Positions 45,945-59,127 are shown, counted from the stretch's first letter. The stretch is DNA of 64,000 bases from Phyllostachys edulis (GCA_036346405.1 CM070559.1:42535518-42599517), one strand, 5' to 3'. Numbers and translations: made by a program. The notes: generated from the sequence alone by a model not told the origin.

Positions 45945-47357
45945 TACAACTAACGTCCGGACGTCCTCATTGTACACTGTGATGCAACGTTGGCGGATAT
46001 CTTATGTAACAATTGTAATCAATACATGTAACAAAAATGACCATGCAACACAATTTGAAAAAATTGATGTAACATTTAAGAAGACACATCACAACAAAAT
46101 GAATCACTCCGTGCAACAATTGGGAAAGTTGTTGCAACAAATAAGAAGACCTACATCGTCATCAAATAAAAATACTTATTGCAACAAGTAAGAAGCTCGC
46201 ACTACTACAAAAAAGGCTAATACTGGACGCCTCATTACAGACGGTTGACCAAAACCGTCTGTATTACATACAATCACAAACGGTTTTGGTTTAGAGGCCG
46301 TATGTGTTCTCGGGTCGCGCTAAAAAACGCTCGTGAAGAGTAATATCACGACGGTTCATGTTGAAAACCGTCAGGAAGTATCACGACGGTTCTTGTTAAT
46401 AACCGCTCGTGATAATACTACATATCACGACGGTTTTCAACAAAGAACCGCTCGTGATGTAACAATAACCGCTCAGTGATAATGTCGCCATGACTCCACA
46501 GTGAGTTTCTTCATCGCCAATGCGTCTCTTCGTCGCCATCCGCTTTGGCTCCCCGATGCGTCTCTTCGTCGCATCGATCCGCTTCGGCTCCCGATGCGTC
46601 TCTTCGTCTCACGCTCCGAAAAGATCATCCGCCATCGAAGATGATCATCCCCACATACTTATAAAAAATGTAAATAGCGCCTCTTCCTTGTTGCGGCATT
46701 GATGGCCTTCCCGCCGCACTGCACGAGCACCTCTCGGTGTCACGTTGAACTGCGGTTGCGGAAGAACACTGCTTGATCAACAAGTGTCTTCACTCTCGCC
46801 ACCGAGAATTTGCGGAGCAGTGACGACCACCTTCCGCCGCCTTGACATCCTCCTCCGCCGTGTCTTCCGAAAGTGATCTCCCACTTTCGGCGAAGTTTAC
46901 GCGTCATCGACATGGTCCTCCAAAACGATGTTGCACGCCTCCGGAGGCTTGCCGCCACTTGACTCGTAATCGAGGCGGCAGCGGCAAGAGTTGACCAAAG
47001 CCGAGACCCTCAAGCAAGGGAAGAGAGCCTATGGGCTCAATTCTTCTTGGTTCAACGGTCGAGGGTCTTGAGAGACACTTTCGAATGAGCGTCACAACAG
47101 GGACGATTTCGTGTTTCATTCGCGATGATCGAGAACCGTCCGATCTGCCGACACCGCCGCCTATGGAGTATTGAAGAATGAAGATGGAGATAGCACCTAC
47201 CTCCACCACTAGAAAAACTTTGTTTATATATAGGTTTCTACTTTTTTTTAATCTTTTTGTAAGCAACTGGCCACGCTGCTTAATTTGGCATATGAAAATT
47301 ACAAAATGAAAAAAAGTTTGGAGGTGAAGTTACTATATTAATTATATGTTGAATTAT

Positions 47358-47359
<2 letters not shown>

Positions 47360-47431
<72 letters not shown>

Positions 47432-47494
47432 TAGACGGTTTTGTGGAAAAAAACTAGTTTGGAGGTGAAGTTACAATATTAATTACAAAATTAA

Positions 47495-47532
<38 letters not shown>
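47360..47532. repeat. Two (TA)n microsatellites
   Basis: Pure TA runs at 47360-47429 and 47500-47532, separated by a partial duplicate of the preceding sequence (TTTGGAGGTGAAGTTAC at 47317 and 47459). Confidence 0.95.
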
Positions 47533-47536
<4 letters not shown>

Positions 47537-48390
47537 CTGTGATATATATATATGGATGTATATATAGTTAAAGCAAATTTTTAGCAAGATTTAAATGACA
47601 AAATTGACATATAAACATGTAATTTCTTCATGTCATGTAAGTGTATATCTACAAGATAAATATACTTGAGAAAAACCATTTCACGAGCGGTTTTATTATA
47701 GAAAAGTCGGTGATATAGGGCATATCCTGACGGTTCCATTATGGAACCGTCGTGATAATTATCATTGACGGTTCCATAATAGAACCGCTCGTGATAAGTC
47801 TCTTTATTAGTAGGAGTCCGACCGCCGCTAGGGTTTGCGCCTAACTCGCCACTCCCAAATGCCTTACTCTCGTCTGTTCTCCCCCACTCGAGTGACCTGC
47901 CGACGCCGCCATTCTTCCGTCGCCGACGGTTGCGACACCACGCTTCACCGCATAAGACATTCAGATGATAAGAGTGTCTTTTGCAAGGTCACCAATGCCA
48001 CAACCACGGTGACGCCCTAACTCTCACTCCCCAACTCCGCTAGGGTTTGCGCCAAGACTAACTCGTCACTCCCAACAAGATTTACTCTGTTCCTCCCCAC
48101 CTCGACGTTGCCGCCGACCCGTCGCCGTCGCCGCCTCGATCCGTTGCGCCCGCTAGGGCCCCAGCCGAGCTTTGCTTTCCCATCCTCCTCTATTTTCCTC
48201 TAGATCTGTTAGCTTAATGTCTTTTGTTGAGTTTGATTTTTATGCTTGAGCCTTAAGTTGTGTCTGATGTTTGTGTGATTTATGTAAGGTGAAGGAGATG
48301 GATGTGGGTTATCTTTGGTGGTGGGTCGCCACCGTGGTTATACAGACCGAGGTATCACCCTACCTTACTCCCTCTCTGTCTCTACCCCCT

Positions 48391-48450
48391 TGCTCTGCGA
48401 TGAAAATGGCTAGTGCTCTGCGATGAAAATGGCTAGTGCTCTGCGATGAT
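48391..48450 (+). repeat. 23-bp tandem repeat, about 2.6 units
   Basis: Units starting TGCTCTGCGATGAAAATGG at 48391 and 48414, with a partial third at 48437. Confidence 0.9.
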
Positions 48451-49088
48451 GCTGAGGCTACTACTGAGGGCTATTGGTGTATGTGCATTCTATGCATCTT
48501 GCTTAGTCATGCTGTGGGTTCGGACGGGGCTTGGCTGCAATTAACTTTTCATATTTGTAAAGGTACGTCCTACCATTCCATTCATAATCTCTTCTCTATA
48601 AATGAATGCAATGATTGTGCACTTGTGCTGATTGCTGAATGTTGAATGAGTGAATTCAGAAGTGTAAGTGTTGTCTGCTATTGAAGTATTCAGAAGTGTC
48701 AAGTGTTGTCTCTTCTATTGATATGTGTAGGTTGTTGATATGTTATGACTTATTGGGTTGTTGATATGTATGAGCTGTTGATATGTTATATTGTTACGAG
48801 TTATGACTTATTCAGAAGTGTCAAGTGTTGTCTGCTATTGATAGTGGAAACTTGCTTGGTGAACCATGGGCTGTTGATATGTATGATTGATGATTTGCAA
48901 AAATAGATGTATAAAATGTGTGATATGTATGCTATGACTTATTTGTTGATTTGTCATTTTGTCAAGATGTCATCTGTTGCTTCTCGCCATTCATTCCATA
49001 TTTGTCTGTGTAACTGTGTTCATGCTGGTCAAGTTCTCCTACCTTGCGTCCTAGGTACGTCTTATCATTCCATTCCTAATCTCTTCTC

Positions 49089-49676
<588 letters not shown>

Positions 49677-49993
49677 AAAAGTCATCACGCAGCGGTTTTG
49701 ACACAAACCGCCTATGATATATCGAGACACCACAGCATTTATTTCAGCCACAAACCGTCTATGATATATAAGTCATCACAGACGGTTTTAGCCACAAACC
49801 GTCTGTGATATATAAGTCATCACAGACGGTTTGTGGCTGAAATCGCCTGTGATATTAAGTCATCACAGACGGTTTGTGGCTGAAACTGTCTGTGATAGTA
49901 TTCATCACTGACTCATAAACTCAGACGGCTCAAGAAACCGTCTGTGATGACGTTTTTGAACCATCAGTGAAGGCCTTTTCTGTAGTAGTGTCG

Positions 49994-50553
49994 GCTCTGT
50001 TGGTGATCTCCGGCTACTACCGAGGAAGGAGGAGGGGGAGGGAGGGAGAGGGAGAGGGGTTGGGGAGGAGGGGAGAGAGAGGCATAGGGATGAAGTAGAG
50101 GGAGGAGGAGGCGATCTCCAGCCGCTGGTAATGGAGCTCAGCTATGCGTGGAGAGAGTGAGGAAGCAACTCGCATGCTAGTGTGTGGGAGAGAGGGAGGA
50201 AGCAACTCGCTTGCTTGCGAGTGGGAAAAGAGAGGAAGAAGCTCACGCGTGGGAGCTCGATGGTGGTTGCTCGTTGCCGGAGCAACCAAGGGAGAGAGAG
50301 GAGAATCTTTTGAGTTGGATAGACGTCACACATATGCACGACTGGATGAGGAATGAGTGGTTGGGACATCGTTTTATATTTTGTTACGGGTCGGACGTAG
50401 GAACGCTAGGATTATCCAAAAGTCAACGCCGTGAAAACGCAAGGAGTTTTACTTTCTTTTTTCCCGTAATATTGCAGGCAACGTCTTGCACAAAATAATG
50501 TCCTTGCTTTCCAACGTCCGCGCCAACGTTACCATTGAACACGTACTGCCCCG
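49994..50553. other. Purine-rich flank, no gene
   Basis: 50030-50310 is rich in GGGAGAGGG-type repeats, giving Pro/Ser-rich or Arg/Glu-rich open frames on both strands that I treat as non-coding. It probably belongs to the split gcaaca-rich element. Confidence 0.5.
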
Positions 50554-50561
50554 AGCATTCC

Positions 50562-51350
50562 CATTGTTGTAAAAAACGGTCAGAACGGCTGATTAATTGT
50601 CCGTTTAATCGAAGTCACCAGGCAAAACGCCATGTATATATGAATTGGAGCACAATTAACATTTGTGAACGCCAAATCGGCCGCATTATCTGATTAGTTG
50701 ACCGTTTTCGTATAATCGCCTCGCGTTATCCGATTAGTCGGTAGTTGATGTGGAGCTAGCCATTAATGTTTTCCTTCCACTTGTTAAGCTTCTTCGACTT
50801 GCTGATGGAGATAAAGAGCCAGCTATAGGATTCATATATGGAGGTTTATTGAATGCAAAGCGTCAGCCGGTTCACTACCTTAAAAATGAGCTGGAGCTTC
50901 GCATTCATGTGATTAATGTTGTTGATGACTACATTGAAGGCGAGCTGGATAGTGACCTCCATCTAATGGCATATTATCTCAATCGATACTACTTTTACAG
51001 GGATAGAGCTCACATGGTTGGGTCTGAAAAGATATTTAGTAGCATTCATAAGTGACAATTCATGTTTTTAATCTATTACCTAAACTCGTTGCAAGTCGTA
51101 CTTTGGTGCAGAACTACAATAGTCCGCCGATCAATCTTGTTATCTTTTGAGTTAGTAATGAAGTTATCGTGTACAATTGAAGGGTGGTACAAATTTCTTT
51201 GATAGTATTGACAATATAATGTGTTCAAATATCTTTGAAACTAGTATTATTATCAAATATGTGAGAACGTTAAATTGTCCGCATAATTCCATTTAATCAT
51301 CCGTATTCCGATTAATCGCTTGACGGTACCCTATCCATACGACAACACTG
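50562..51350 (+). mobile_element. Small hAT transposon with transposase relic
   Basis: It starts CATTGTTGTA and ends TACGACAACACTG (inverse CAGTGTTGTCGTA), a short hAT-type terminal inverted repeat. It is flanked by 8-bp duplications AGCATTCC (50554-50561) and AGCATTGC (51351-51358), 7/8 identical. Subterminal regions on both sides are rich in CGATTAATCG-like and ATCCGATTAG motifs. A single transposase fragment lies inside. Confidence 0.75.
50748..51053 (+). pseudogene. hAT transposase fragment (DUF659-type)
   Basis: The open frame gives VFLPLVKLLRLADGDKEP, AIGFIYGGLLNAK and LDSDLHLMAYYLNRYYFY, matching the conserved 'PLV.VLR..DG..KPAMGFIY...HLHAAAYFLNP.Y' stretch of DUF659 hAT transposases. 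The catalytic core and the hATC domain are missing, so the fragment cannot act alone. Confidence 0.75.
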
Positions 51351-51443
51351 AGCATTGCCCAGCATCTTCCTCTTCTCAATCCAAGCATGCAAGTGCACGC
51401 ACCCGGCCATCCTCTCCTCTCGCGGTCTCACCTGCTTGGCTCC

Positions 51444-51451
51444 TATATATA
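51444..51451 (+). promoter_or_regulatory. TATA box of the DUF1645-like gene
   Basis: TATATATA, about 220 bp before the start codon, in an otherwise GC-rich region; it suits a transcription start near 51475. Confidence 0.6.
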
Positions 51452-51669
51452 GTCCCTCACGGCAACCCAACACGCGCGCGCCTGTAACGTAGTAGAAAGA
51501 CTTGGGCAGTTTGACCCAGCTCCATTTAGTAGTAGTACCCGCACACCGGTAGTGGTACTCCTAGGCCCTAGCTAGTAGCTTGTGCTGCGCACGAGGGCGC
51601 GCGCGCATGTAGATCGAGAGTCGAGTACGTACCTGTGGGCGAGTGTGTTGATAGCATGCTCGTGTTGAC

Positions 51670-52556
51670 ATGTACAACCCGGAACAGCAGCAACCCCACC
51701 AGCTCATGGCGCCGCGGATGTCCTTCTCCAGCGACTTCGCGCTGGAGCCGCCGCCGCCGCAGCCCGGGCCCGGGCGGGCGTCGACGGGGGACGCGGACTT
51801 CGAGTTCTCGGTGGGCAGCCGCCCGATGATGGCAGCGGACCAGCTCTTCTCCAAGGGCCGCATCCTGCCGCTGCGGGAGGCGGCCGCGGGTGGCCGCGGG
51901 CCCGTGACGCTGCGCGACGAGCTGCGAGCGCACGATGCCAACGACGGCCACCGCCGCGCGGCCCGGCCGGCGTCCGGCGCCCGGTGGAAGGAGCTGCTCG
52001 GGCTGAGGAAGGCGCACAGGAAGGGCGCCGAGAGCGCCGGGGAAGGCGCCGCGTCCGCCGACGCTCACGTGGTAATTAATGGACCAATGTTGCTTGAACC
52101 TTGAAGTTTGACTCTCTTTTTTTAGATCCCATTCCTATATGAGCTGCCTTAATTTCAGCATACACATGCAATGCTTTGTTGTGGCCTTGTCGCGTGTGCG
52201 CTTGCTTGCTTGCTCTCACACTGTCCACAGACATGTAATGTTTTGCATAAGTTCATAAGTACTTTCAGAGTTGCACTTTTCTTTTGTTAATTCAAGCTTA
52301 CTTGGTCCCATTTGGTTATATGCTGCTTTTGGAATCTACAAGACACCTGGAGGATCAAGACCATTTGGTAGTAATTTCGTGCAGCACAATCTGTGTTCCA
52401 AATCCCTCAAAGTAAATTTGGAGTCAAATGTAGTAGTAATAGTACTACTTTTTAACTAAAAGTTCAGTGGCAAGAGTAGTTGAGTTTTTTTTTCCGTCTA
52501 ACACATGCAACCTTAATTTACAGGATCTAGGAGACCAAGGAGAGACAGGGGAATGA
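51670..52556 (+). CDS. DUF1645-like plant protein (two exons)
   Basis: Predicted exons 51670-52071 and 52524-52556 (intron GT at 52072, AG at 52522-52523) encode 144 residues. Near residue 44 stands FEFSVGSRPMMAADQLFSKGR, and near residue 110 RWKELLGLRKA. These match the two conserved blocks of the DUF1645 family (FEF...AA.ELF..G.I.PL and RW..LL..R). The family is plant-specific and stress-associated, of unknown biochemical role. The N-terminus is Gln/Pro-rich and there is no signal peptide or membrane segment. If the intron is retained, the frame continues ten codons to a stop at 52102-52104, giving another 144-residue protein with a different tail. The frame is intact and GC-rich like the ERF gene. 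The splice sites are inferred. Confidence 0.7.
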
Positions 52557-54033
52557 ACGAACATGATGTATCTCTCTTTCTCTGTTCATCGTTTAACTTG
52601 GATCTTCTCTGCTCGGAGGCGCAAGAAATTTGAGGCCATTTCCATGTACCTCTTAATTGGTTCCTCTCTGGAGCAAAAGAAGATTATATTTTTAGCGTCC
52701 TTTTCTGACGGTTCGAGTATTCGATGCATGGATGGAAACAAATGTTCCCCTCTAGCTAGCTAGCTATGTCATGTTTCACTGGCCTCTTTCTTTCGTAGGG
52801 TCAATTGGTTGTATTTTTCCGCCGGCTGTGATCGGTAGGACACATTGTTTATCTCTTCGTGTGCTTGTTGTCTACTTTCTCAACTTGTACAAAGATGGAA
52901 GTTTGTAGCTTGGAAATTCGATGAAGGGGTAACGAAATGAAGAATGTGTGCCGATTAGTTTGACCCACTTTGCACATTTATACTGTACTCCAATGTGGGA
53001 TCCTTTCGTTTGACATGTCTTCTATGTTACGTACTATCTCTTCTTAAAATGATTCTAAAATGTGTACATGATCATCTTATTTAACACACAAAAAAAATAA
53101 CAATAACTAGGACTAACACTGCTAAAGCCATACTTAATGTGTTAGCCAATGCACACAGTAAGACTTGACGAAAAACAAACATGATTTCTAGATCAAGTTT
53201 CTCTCTTATAACGTGTTAAATCTTCCAATATACCACGGGCGGACTCTCCTGAGGTCATAGGTGTTCAGCCGAACACTAATTTTTTTCTTCAAAATATCTG
53301 ATATATAATAGGTATATTAGATGTATATGTTATTAGTTAGGTCAAAACTATATTTTGCGTCCGCAAATGAATTTAGCTTACATTCCCTATGTAACACATT
53401 AGGCTCATTTTCCTTCCTACTTTAGCCCACCAAACCCTAACCTCTATTCTCTTCGGCCTCCAAATGGCGAACGAGCCGAGACGTGTGCTACGAAGGCGAG
53501 TGACGGTCGATGGACACGACGCTACGACGCGACGGCAAGTAGGCGTGAGGCGGCGCAGGGCGAGCGTGCGGGAGCGCACCTGTGCGGGCAAACAGAGATG
53601 CGACGTGAGCAAGTGGGTGTTAGTGCGACAAATAGGGAGGAGGGAAGCGGGCGGCACCAAGGGAGCAACGCGATGGTTGGGAGGGAGCATGGCGACGGGA
53701 AGGGAGCAGTATATCTAGCTCACCGTCATCGTCCTCTCTCCAGATCTGGGTGTGTTTTGCGCACTCCAATTCTTCTCCCTGGCTCTACTCCGCTCCAGCT
53801 CCGGTTCTTTCCAGTCTAAGCTTCTTCTTTTGCTTTCTTGGTTCTTTCAATGGATGTTATATAAAAATACAATCTTTGCCTTAGACAATGAATAGATAGT
53901 TGGACCCTTGTTACATATGTTTACATGCTACTTTTTGCTCTATAGAAGAAACATTCTTAGATGGGGTTCTTATTGATGAAAAACAAAAGCAAAAAAGAGC
54001 ATGATCAGCAAGGTATGCATCTATCAAAAAAAA
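52557..54033. other. 3' region of the DUF1645-like gene and intergenic sequence
   Basis: 52557-52800 is probably 3' untranslated. A small Arg-rich frame (53464-53718, 84 codons) starts after an AACCCTAACC-type leader but has no recognisable domain. Nothing else is seen. Confidence 0.5.
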
Positions 54034-54300
54034 TTGAAAAAGAAGGCAAAAGCTCTACCGATCACTATTAGAGGAAGAAAATAAGTTTTAGCAGTCTAGC
54101 TGTTATAACCTGGAACAGAAAAAAGTGAGAAAACAACAACGACCAAGACCAAACACACCTTTTTTTTGTTGAAAAAGAAGACATGGTATCTACCGATCAC
54201 TATTAGAGGAAGAAAATAAGATTTAGCGGTATAGCTGGTACAGCCCAGAACAAAAAAATAGAGAAAATAACAACAATCAAGCACCAAGCACAAGTCTTGA
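54034..54300 (+). repeat. ~135-bp tandem duplication
   Basis: TTGAAAAAGAAG...CTACCGATCACTATTAGAGG occurs at 54034 and again at 54169, with similarity continuing for about 130 bp and several substitutions and small indels. Confidence 0.85.
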
Positions 54301-54885
54301 CCGCACGCTGCACCAACAGCATAACTCAGCAAAATAAGAAGCCTCGAGCAAAAATAGTTCTATTCCTAGTTTCCACCTCCTCAACTGTCATTGATATCTA
54401 TAATTTGCTATTTAATTCATGCCATTATGGTTGCCTTATAGCACCTAATTCCTCATATAAAATCATTAATTTCTATATTTTTTGTATTTTGTTATATATA
54501 CGCGTGTCGTCGTATCAGTGTTTTTGGAAAAATAACATCTCACGGTATCGACGTATTAGTATCGGCATATCTGGATGACCTAGCTCCGAAGTCCGAATAC
54601 CCATCCTGCAATATACTCCATCTGTGAAAGCACGCAATTCAAGCAGGTATTTGCTTTCTGAGCAGTTGACCTGATCAGAATTCACAATGACCACACCGTT
54701 TTCTTACCATGCAATGAGACGAATGGTTAGCAAAACCTTCAAACATCGAAATATATGCATGGACAAACCATGCAGATGACTGTTGATCAATTACCATGCA
54801 TGCATGCTCGTTAGGCTGCCTAACATGCAAGGGGTGCCGGCCTGTGACCTAAAACCCAACCGTTAGCTTTACGAACAGCAACATG
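54301..54885. other. Intergenic, no gene recognised
   Basis: AT-rich, then CATGCATG-rich sequence. No open frame or repeat of note. Confidence 0.5.
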
Positions 54886-54887
54886 TA

Positions 54888-55143
54888 CTCCTTCCGGTAA
54901 CAAAAGAGTGGTGTTTTAACTTTTCAAAGTTAGCAAGATGATTCTTTGACCACTAAATTTGTTTATCATATATTTAAAAATAGTTGTGAAAGTACAATAT
55001 TATGAAAGTATTTTGTTATGACAAACTCACTCGTATCGTTTTCATATATCTAAACCAAATGTTTGAAACAATGTCTTTAGTTAAAATTTGTGGTGTTTAA
55101 CTGCACGCATTTTAGAACGCCACCCTTTAATGACTAGAGGGAG
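54888..55143. mobile_element. Stowaway-type MITE (mariner family)
   Basis: The 256-bp element starts CTCCTTCCGG and ends CTAGAGGGAG (inverse CTCCCTCTAG). The inverted ends continue as AAAGAGTGGTGTT against AAAGGGTGGCGTT. Flanking TA dinucleotides at 54886-54887 and 55144-55145 are the expected target duplication. It is non-coding. Confidence 0.9.
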
Positions 55144-55194
55144 TAGTACAGCAACCCATGATAGTAACGAAAAAGTCCAGTTTGCGCTAATCTC

Positions 55195-55485
55195 CAAAGA
55201 TTTGGAAAATAGGTAGGATCCGGATCCTTTGCTGCAATGCAGAGGATTCCTGTGCGAACAGTGTTTTCTGAGAGAATGAACAACACTCTGCCGCAGCACC
55301 GTAGTAAATACTGTAGAAACACTAAATATTTACTATAATGGAAAACACTATAGCAAAAAAAAATATAGCAATTGATATGGATCTTTTGATTTCTAATCGG
55401 CCGGTGGAGATCACATTATAATGTCACGCACAGTAGCTCATCTGCATTTTCTGTTCCAATGTAGAGGATCCTGATCCAAAGGGTA
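55195..55485. mobile_element. MITE-like block with GGATCC-containing inverted ends
   Basis: GGATCCGGATCCTTTG near 55217 and GGATCCTGATCCAAAG near 55466 form an imperfect inverted pair. CAATG(C/T)AGAGGAT occurs as a direct repeat at each end. The interior is AT-rich with CACTATAG/CTATAGTG-like motifs. Family not recognised. Confidence 0.5.
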
Positions 55486-56283
55486 GCTACTAGCTAGTGC
55501 AGAAGTGCAGGCCGAAAAGAACCCTGCGGCGTGCAGATTTGCGCCAGGCCCTGCACGCTGCACGGTGGCCGGCCTGGCAGGCGGAGGGGGGCGGGGGGCG
55601 GGCCTCTACCTCAGTCGTCGATCGATCGATCTGATGAGCGGGGAGGCGGTGCCGTGCCGTGCAGCTCCGTGCCAGCATCCATGCGGGCCTCTTCTTGTCC
55701 TCTCCTAGTCTCGTCTTGGGAGGGAATCGATCGTAGGTCGTAGCAAGGCGCGCAGGGCCCCGTCGCGCGGCGCGGTACGCGTGCGTCTCCCTTCCCGCCG
55801 CGCGGCGCTGCGCTGCGGCTGCTCCGCGCTGCCCCTGGTGGGCGCACTAAATTTGAGCGGCTTCTTAGCTGTCGATCTCGCCTTTCGGCTCCTCCCTGCC
55901 ATGCCTCTCCCCCCCTGGCATTAATGAACGTCGTGGCTGACTGGCTGCTGCTTGGGAGGCGTCCAGCGGGTGGCCTCACGACAAAGACAGATGTTTCTGT
56001 GCAGAGAGAGTAGGTTTTGGGCGGCAGAGGAGGGGGCTCCTCAGCTGGGAAGGGGAAGGACTGATACTCTGTGCCGTGGTGCGTGTCTGACCCTGACCTG
56101 CTCAGAAAAAGGCTCGGAAAGTGGAGGTATCTTGGCCACTTGGGGCCATCAACCCAAAGGTTCAGGTGATGTCTGACCCTAACCTGATCCGTGCCACTCG
56201 CACCTACGGATCTTCCGTCAGTTGGCGCTGGATTGGGATCAGGGAGCGTAGCGTAGGTTTCGTCTTCGCGCGTTCCGGCTACG
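55486..56283. other. GC-rich intergenic DNA, no gene supported
   Basis: The region contains a 283-codon minus-strand frame (55611-56462) that runs into the neighbouring hAT, has no recognisable domain and mixes low-complexity blocks; I treat it as chance. CGATCGATCGAT runs occur near 55617. Confidence 0.5.
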
Positions 56284-56655
56284 GCCGCTCGTAGGGTGCA
56301 AGTGGGGCGGGCTGCGGACAGCCCGCACCTCACCCTGCACAGCCCGCAACAGGCCACAACCCATCGGGACAGCCCGCTTTGTTCTCCCCACTCGAAGCGG
56401 ACCGCACCCCCACCCGCACAAGCCCGCAAGGCTTCCCTCCCCTCCTCCCCACCGCACGGCAAATCTAGAATCCATATTCCTCCTCCTCCCCACCACGACG
56501 CGCCTTCTGGGCGGTGGCGATGATGAGTCGCGTCGGCGCAATCCGCCGCCGCCGAAAACCCAAATCCCTATCCCTTCCTCCGATGGCGCAATGACTGACC
56601 CGGCCGACGATGATGGCGGTGACGACAATGAGTCAGTGGCCACCATCGCCGCCCT

Positions 56656-57062
56656 TGACAGGAAGGCAATATTCAGAGACTTCAAATTTCGATCAGATGG
56701 TACTGGAAAAGGAAGGGGAAAGTGTGCGTGTGTTCTACTAAGCTAACATCTAAAGACTAAAGTATAATGGGTAGTTTTTTTTTTCTCATTCCAACCTTGC
56801 TGGCCATATAACCAGCAGAGTTACAGACTTTTACAGCATTGGAAAAGAGTAAAAGCAAGTTCAGATAAACGACAACACTGACGTAAACAGTAATTTCCGA
56901 AAAACATTAACAGTCGCACGATCCTCCTTAGTTCACCAAGATGGATCCGGCCTTCGCTCCCAATGAAATGAAAACGCCAAGAGTTACTTCGGCGCCGACT
57001 TCCACTCGCATCCCTTCTCAAGAAGAACCGGTTCTCGGACTTGGACTTACGAATCCTCGACA
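56656..57062 (-). repeat. 3' LTR of the chromovirus
   Basis: It matches 62106-62503 over its whole length, from GAAGGCAATATTCAG to AATCCTCGACA on the plus strand. The pyrimidine run CTCCTCCCTTCTT just to its right is the polypurine tract of the minus strand. Confidence 0.9.
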
Positions 57063-58395
57063 ACTCCTCCCTTCTTGACAAAGATCCTTGACCTCAAGGT
57101 GAGAAATTCGAAAGTCTTACGGATGAACGTAGTGTCTTCCCAAGTGGCATCCTCCGGACCCGAGTTGAGCCATTGAATGAGCCATTGCGCTACTCGGCTC
57201 ATTGTGACGAGGTATAATTCTTCTATTTCAAGACAAACATTGCTCGGTTTTTATTTTCCCATTCTCCCCAACCAATGGTAAGCTCGGCATAGGTATTGCA
57301 TGAGATCCTCGGTGCTTCTTGGTGACTCACGTGAAACACGGGTGAATTGTCTTTGCTTGCTCGGGAAGTTGAAGCTTATAAGCTCTTGGACCGATCTGCT
57401 GCAGACTCTAAATGGCCCATAGTACTTGATCGAGTTTTAATGAACCTCTTATCCCAAACGCCGCTTGTTTGCGATAAGGTTGCATCTTAAGGTAAACCAT
57501 ATCCCCACTTGTAGCCGCCTCTCGGTCTGTTTCGATCAAGAAAGTATTTCATCCTCTCTTGAGCTTTACTAAGGTTTGCCTTTAGTTGCTCGATCATTTG
57601 TTCCTTTTGCTCTCAGGTGGCCCGTGCTTCTCTGATACATTCAGGGAATACCGAGCTCCCCAATTTGAGGTGGAGCATAGCCATAGAGAGCCCAAACGGA
57701 GTGATCTTTAGTGAAGTGTGGTATGAAGTGTTATACCACCATTCCGCAAGTGATAACCAATTCATCCATTCCTCGGTTCTTGAAATGTCATACTTCTCAA
57801 ATATGATTCCAAACATTGGTTTACCCTCTCGGTTTGTCCGTCTGCTTATGGGTGATAAGCACTACTCATCCTTAATGAAACTTTCATCATGTTGAAGATC
57901 TCTTGGAAAAGATGGTCGTAAAAACCCTATCCCGGCCAATACTATGGAGATGGGCATGCCATGTAGCTTAAAAATGTTATCCATAAAGATTTGTACTACT
58001 TGTTGGACCTAATATGGATGAGATAGGGCAAGAAATGTGCATATTTAGTGATCTATCAACAACCACAAGGATTACCTCTCTACTCCTTGATTTAGGTAAC
58101 CCTTCAATGAAATCCATACTTATGTGAGTCCAAGCCATGTCGTATTTCCAAAGGGGTCACACTCGATCGTGAACATGTTCGGGTTTAGTAAGTTGACAAG
58201 TCGGACATTCCTTCACTAAAGCCTCCACACTTCCTTTAAGCTTAGGCCAAGAAAAGCAGTTTTTAATCTATGATAGGTTGCTCTCTGTAGAGTGCCCTCC
58301 CATTGGAGATGAGTGGAAAGAATCCAATATTTTCAACCTCTTGTCATTTCCCACACCGACATAGAGTCTACCTTTGTACCTTATTAAACCCGCTT
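57063..58395 (-). pseudogene. pol: Chromovirus integrase and chromodomain
   Basis: Read on the minus strand: a zinc finger (SSPMGGHS...CPTCQLTK near 58310-58190), MDFIEGLPKS with the first catalytic Asp near 58095, and EWMNWLSLAEWWYNTSYHTS at 57770-57710. A chromodomain-like AQWLIQWLNSGPEDATWED at ~57200-57140 directs integration to certain heterochromatin marks in this class. The middle of the core (second Asp and Glu) is disrupted by stops. Confidence 0.8.
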
Positions 58396-59127
58396 CTAAG
58401 GTATACCATTGTTATTCCCATCCAAAATCTGATTATTGGACACCAATTTCTCATATTGAGGGTCGTTTACATAACTTCCCTTTATATCTTCAACCCATTC
58501 GGGTACCAAAGTGACAATGGCATTGCAGCTATCATAGCCTTCCAATTTGCTGTCATCCTTTCTAGAGAGAGCATCTGCAGCCCGGTTTTCTTTTCCTTTC
58601 TTGTATTCAACCTTATAATCAAATTCCAATAGCTTCAGAAGTAACTTGTGTTGGATTCCCTCAACCAATCTCTGTGTTGTTATGAACTTCAAGCTCCTTT
58701 GGTTTGTTTTTATCACCAACTGATTTCCTAGCAAATAATGTCTCCATTTCTTAAGTGCTTCCAAAATAGCCATTGCCTCTTTTTCGTATATCGATTTGGC
58801 TGCTGCTCTCACTCCCAAGGTCTTGCTATAATAAGCAATAGGTCGATTTCCCTGCATTAATACTGCCCCCAAGCCGGTGCCGCATGCATCAGTCTCTAAG
58901 ACAAAGGGTTTGGAAAAATCGGGCAGTGCTAAAACTGGACAAGTTGTCATCGCTCTTTTCAGGGTTTCAAAAGCAATAGTCTGTGGTTCTCCCCAAATGA
59001 ATGAATCTTTCTTCAGTATGTCAAATAGTGGTTTGCATATCTTCCCATATCCTCTCACAAATCTTCTATAATACCCAGTTAGCCCCAAGAATCCTCTTAA
59101 TTTGGTTACACCGTTTGAATAGGCCAA
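58396..59127 (-). pseudogene. pol: Chromovirus RT connection and RNase H
   Basis: An open minus-strand frame of 243 codons: LRGFLGLTGYYRRFVRGYG, LETDACGTGLGAVLMQ with a catalytic Asp, YEKEAMAILEALKKWRHYL, and YKKGKENRAADALSR at the end. This is the best preserved part of the element. Confidence 0.9.

Noticed and set aside
55611..56462. 283-codon minus-strand open frame
   Set aside because: GC-rich region with low-complexity blocks and no recognisable domain; the frame crosses the end of the hAT element at 56292, so it spans unrelated DNA.
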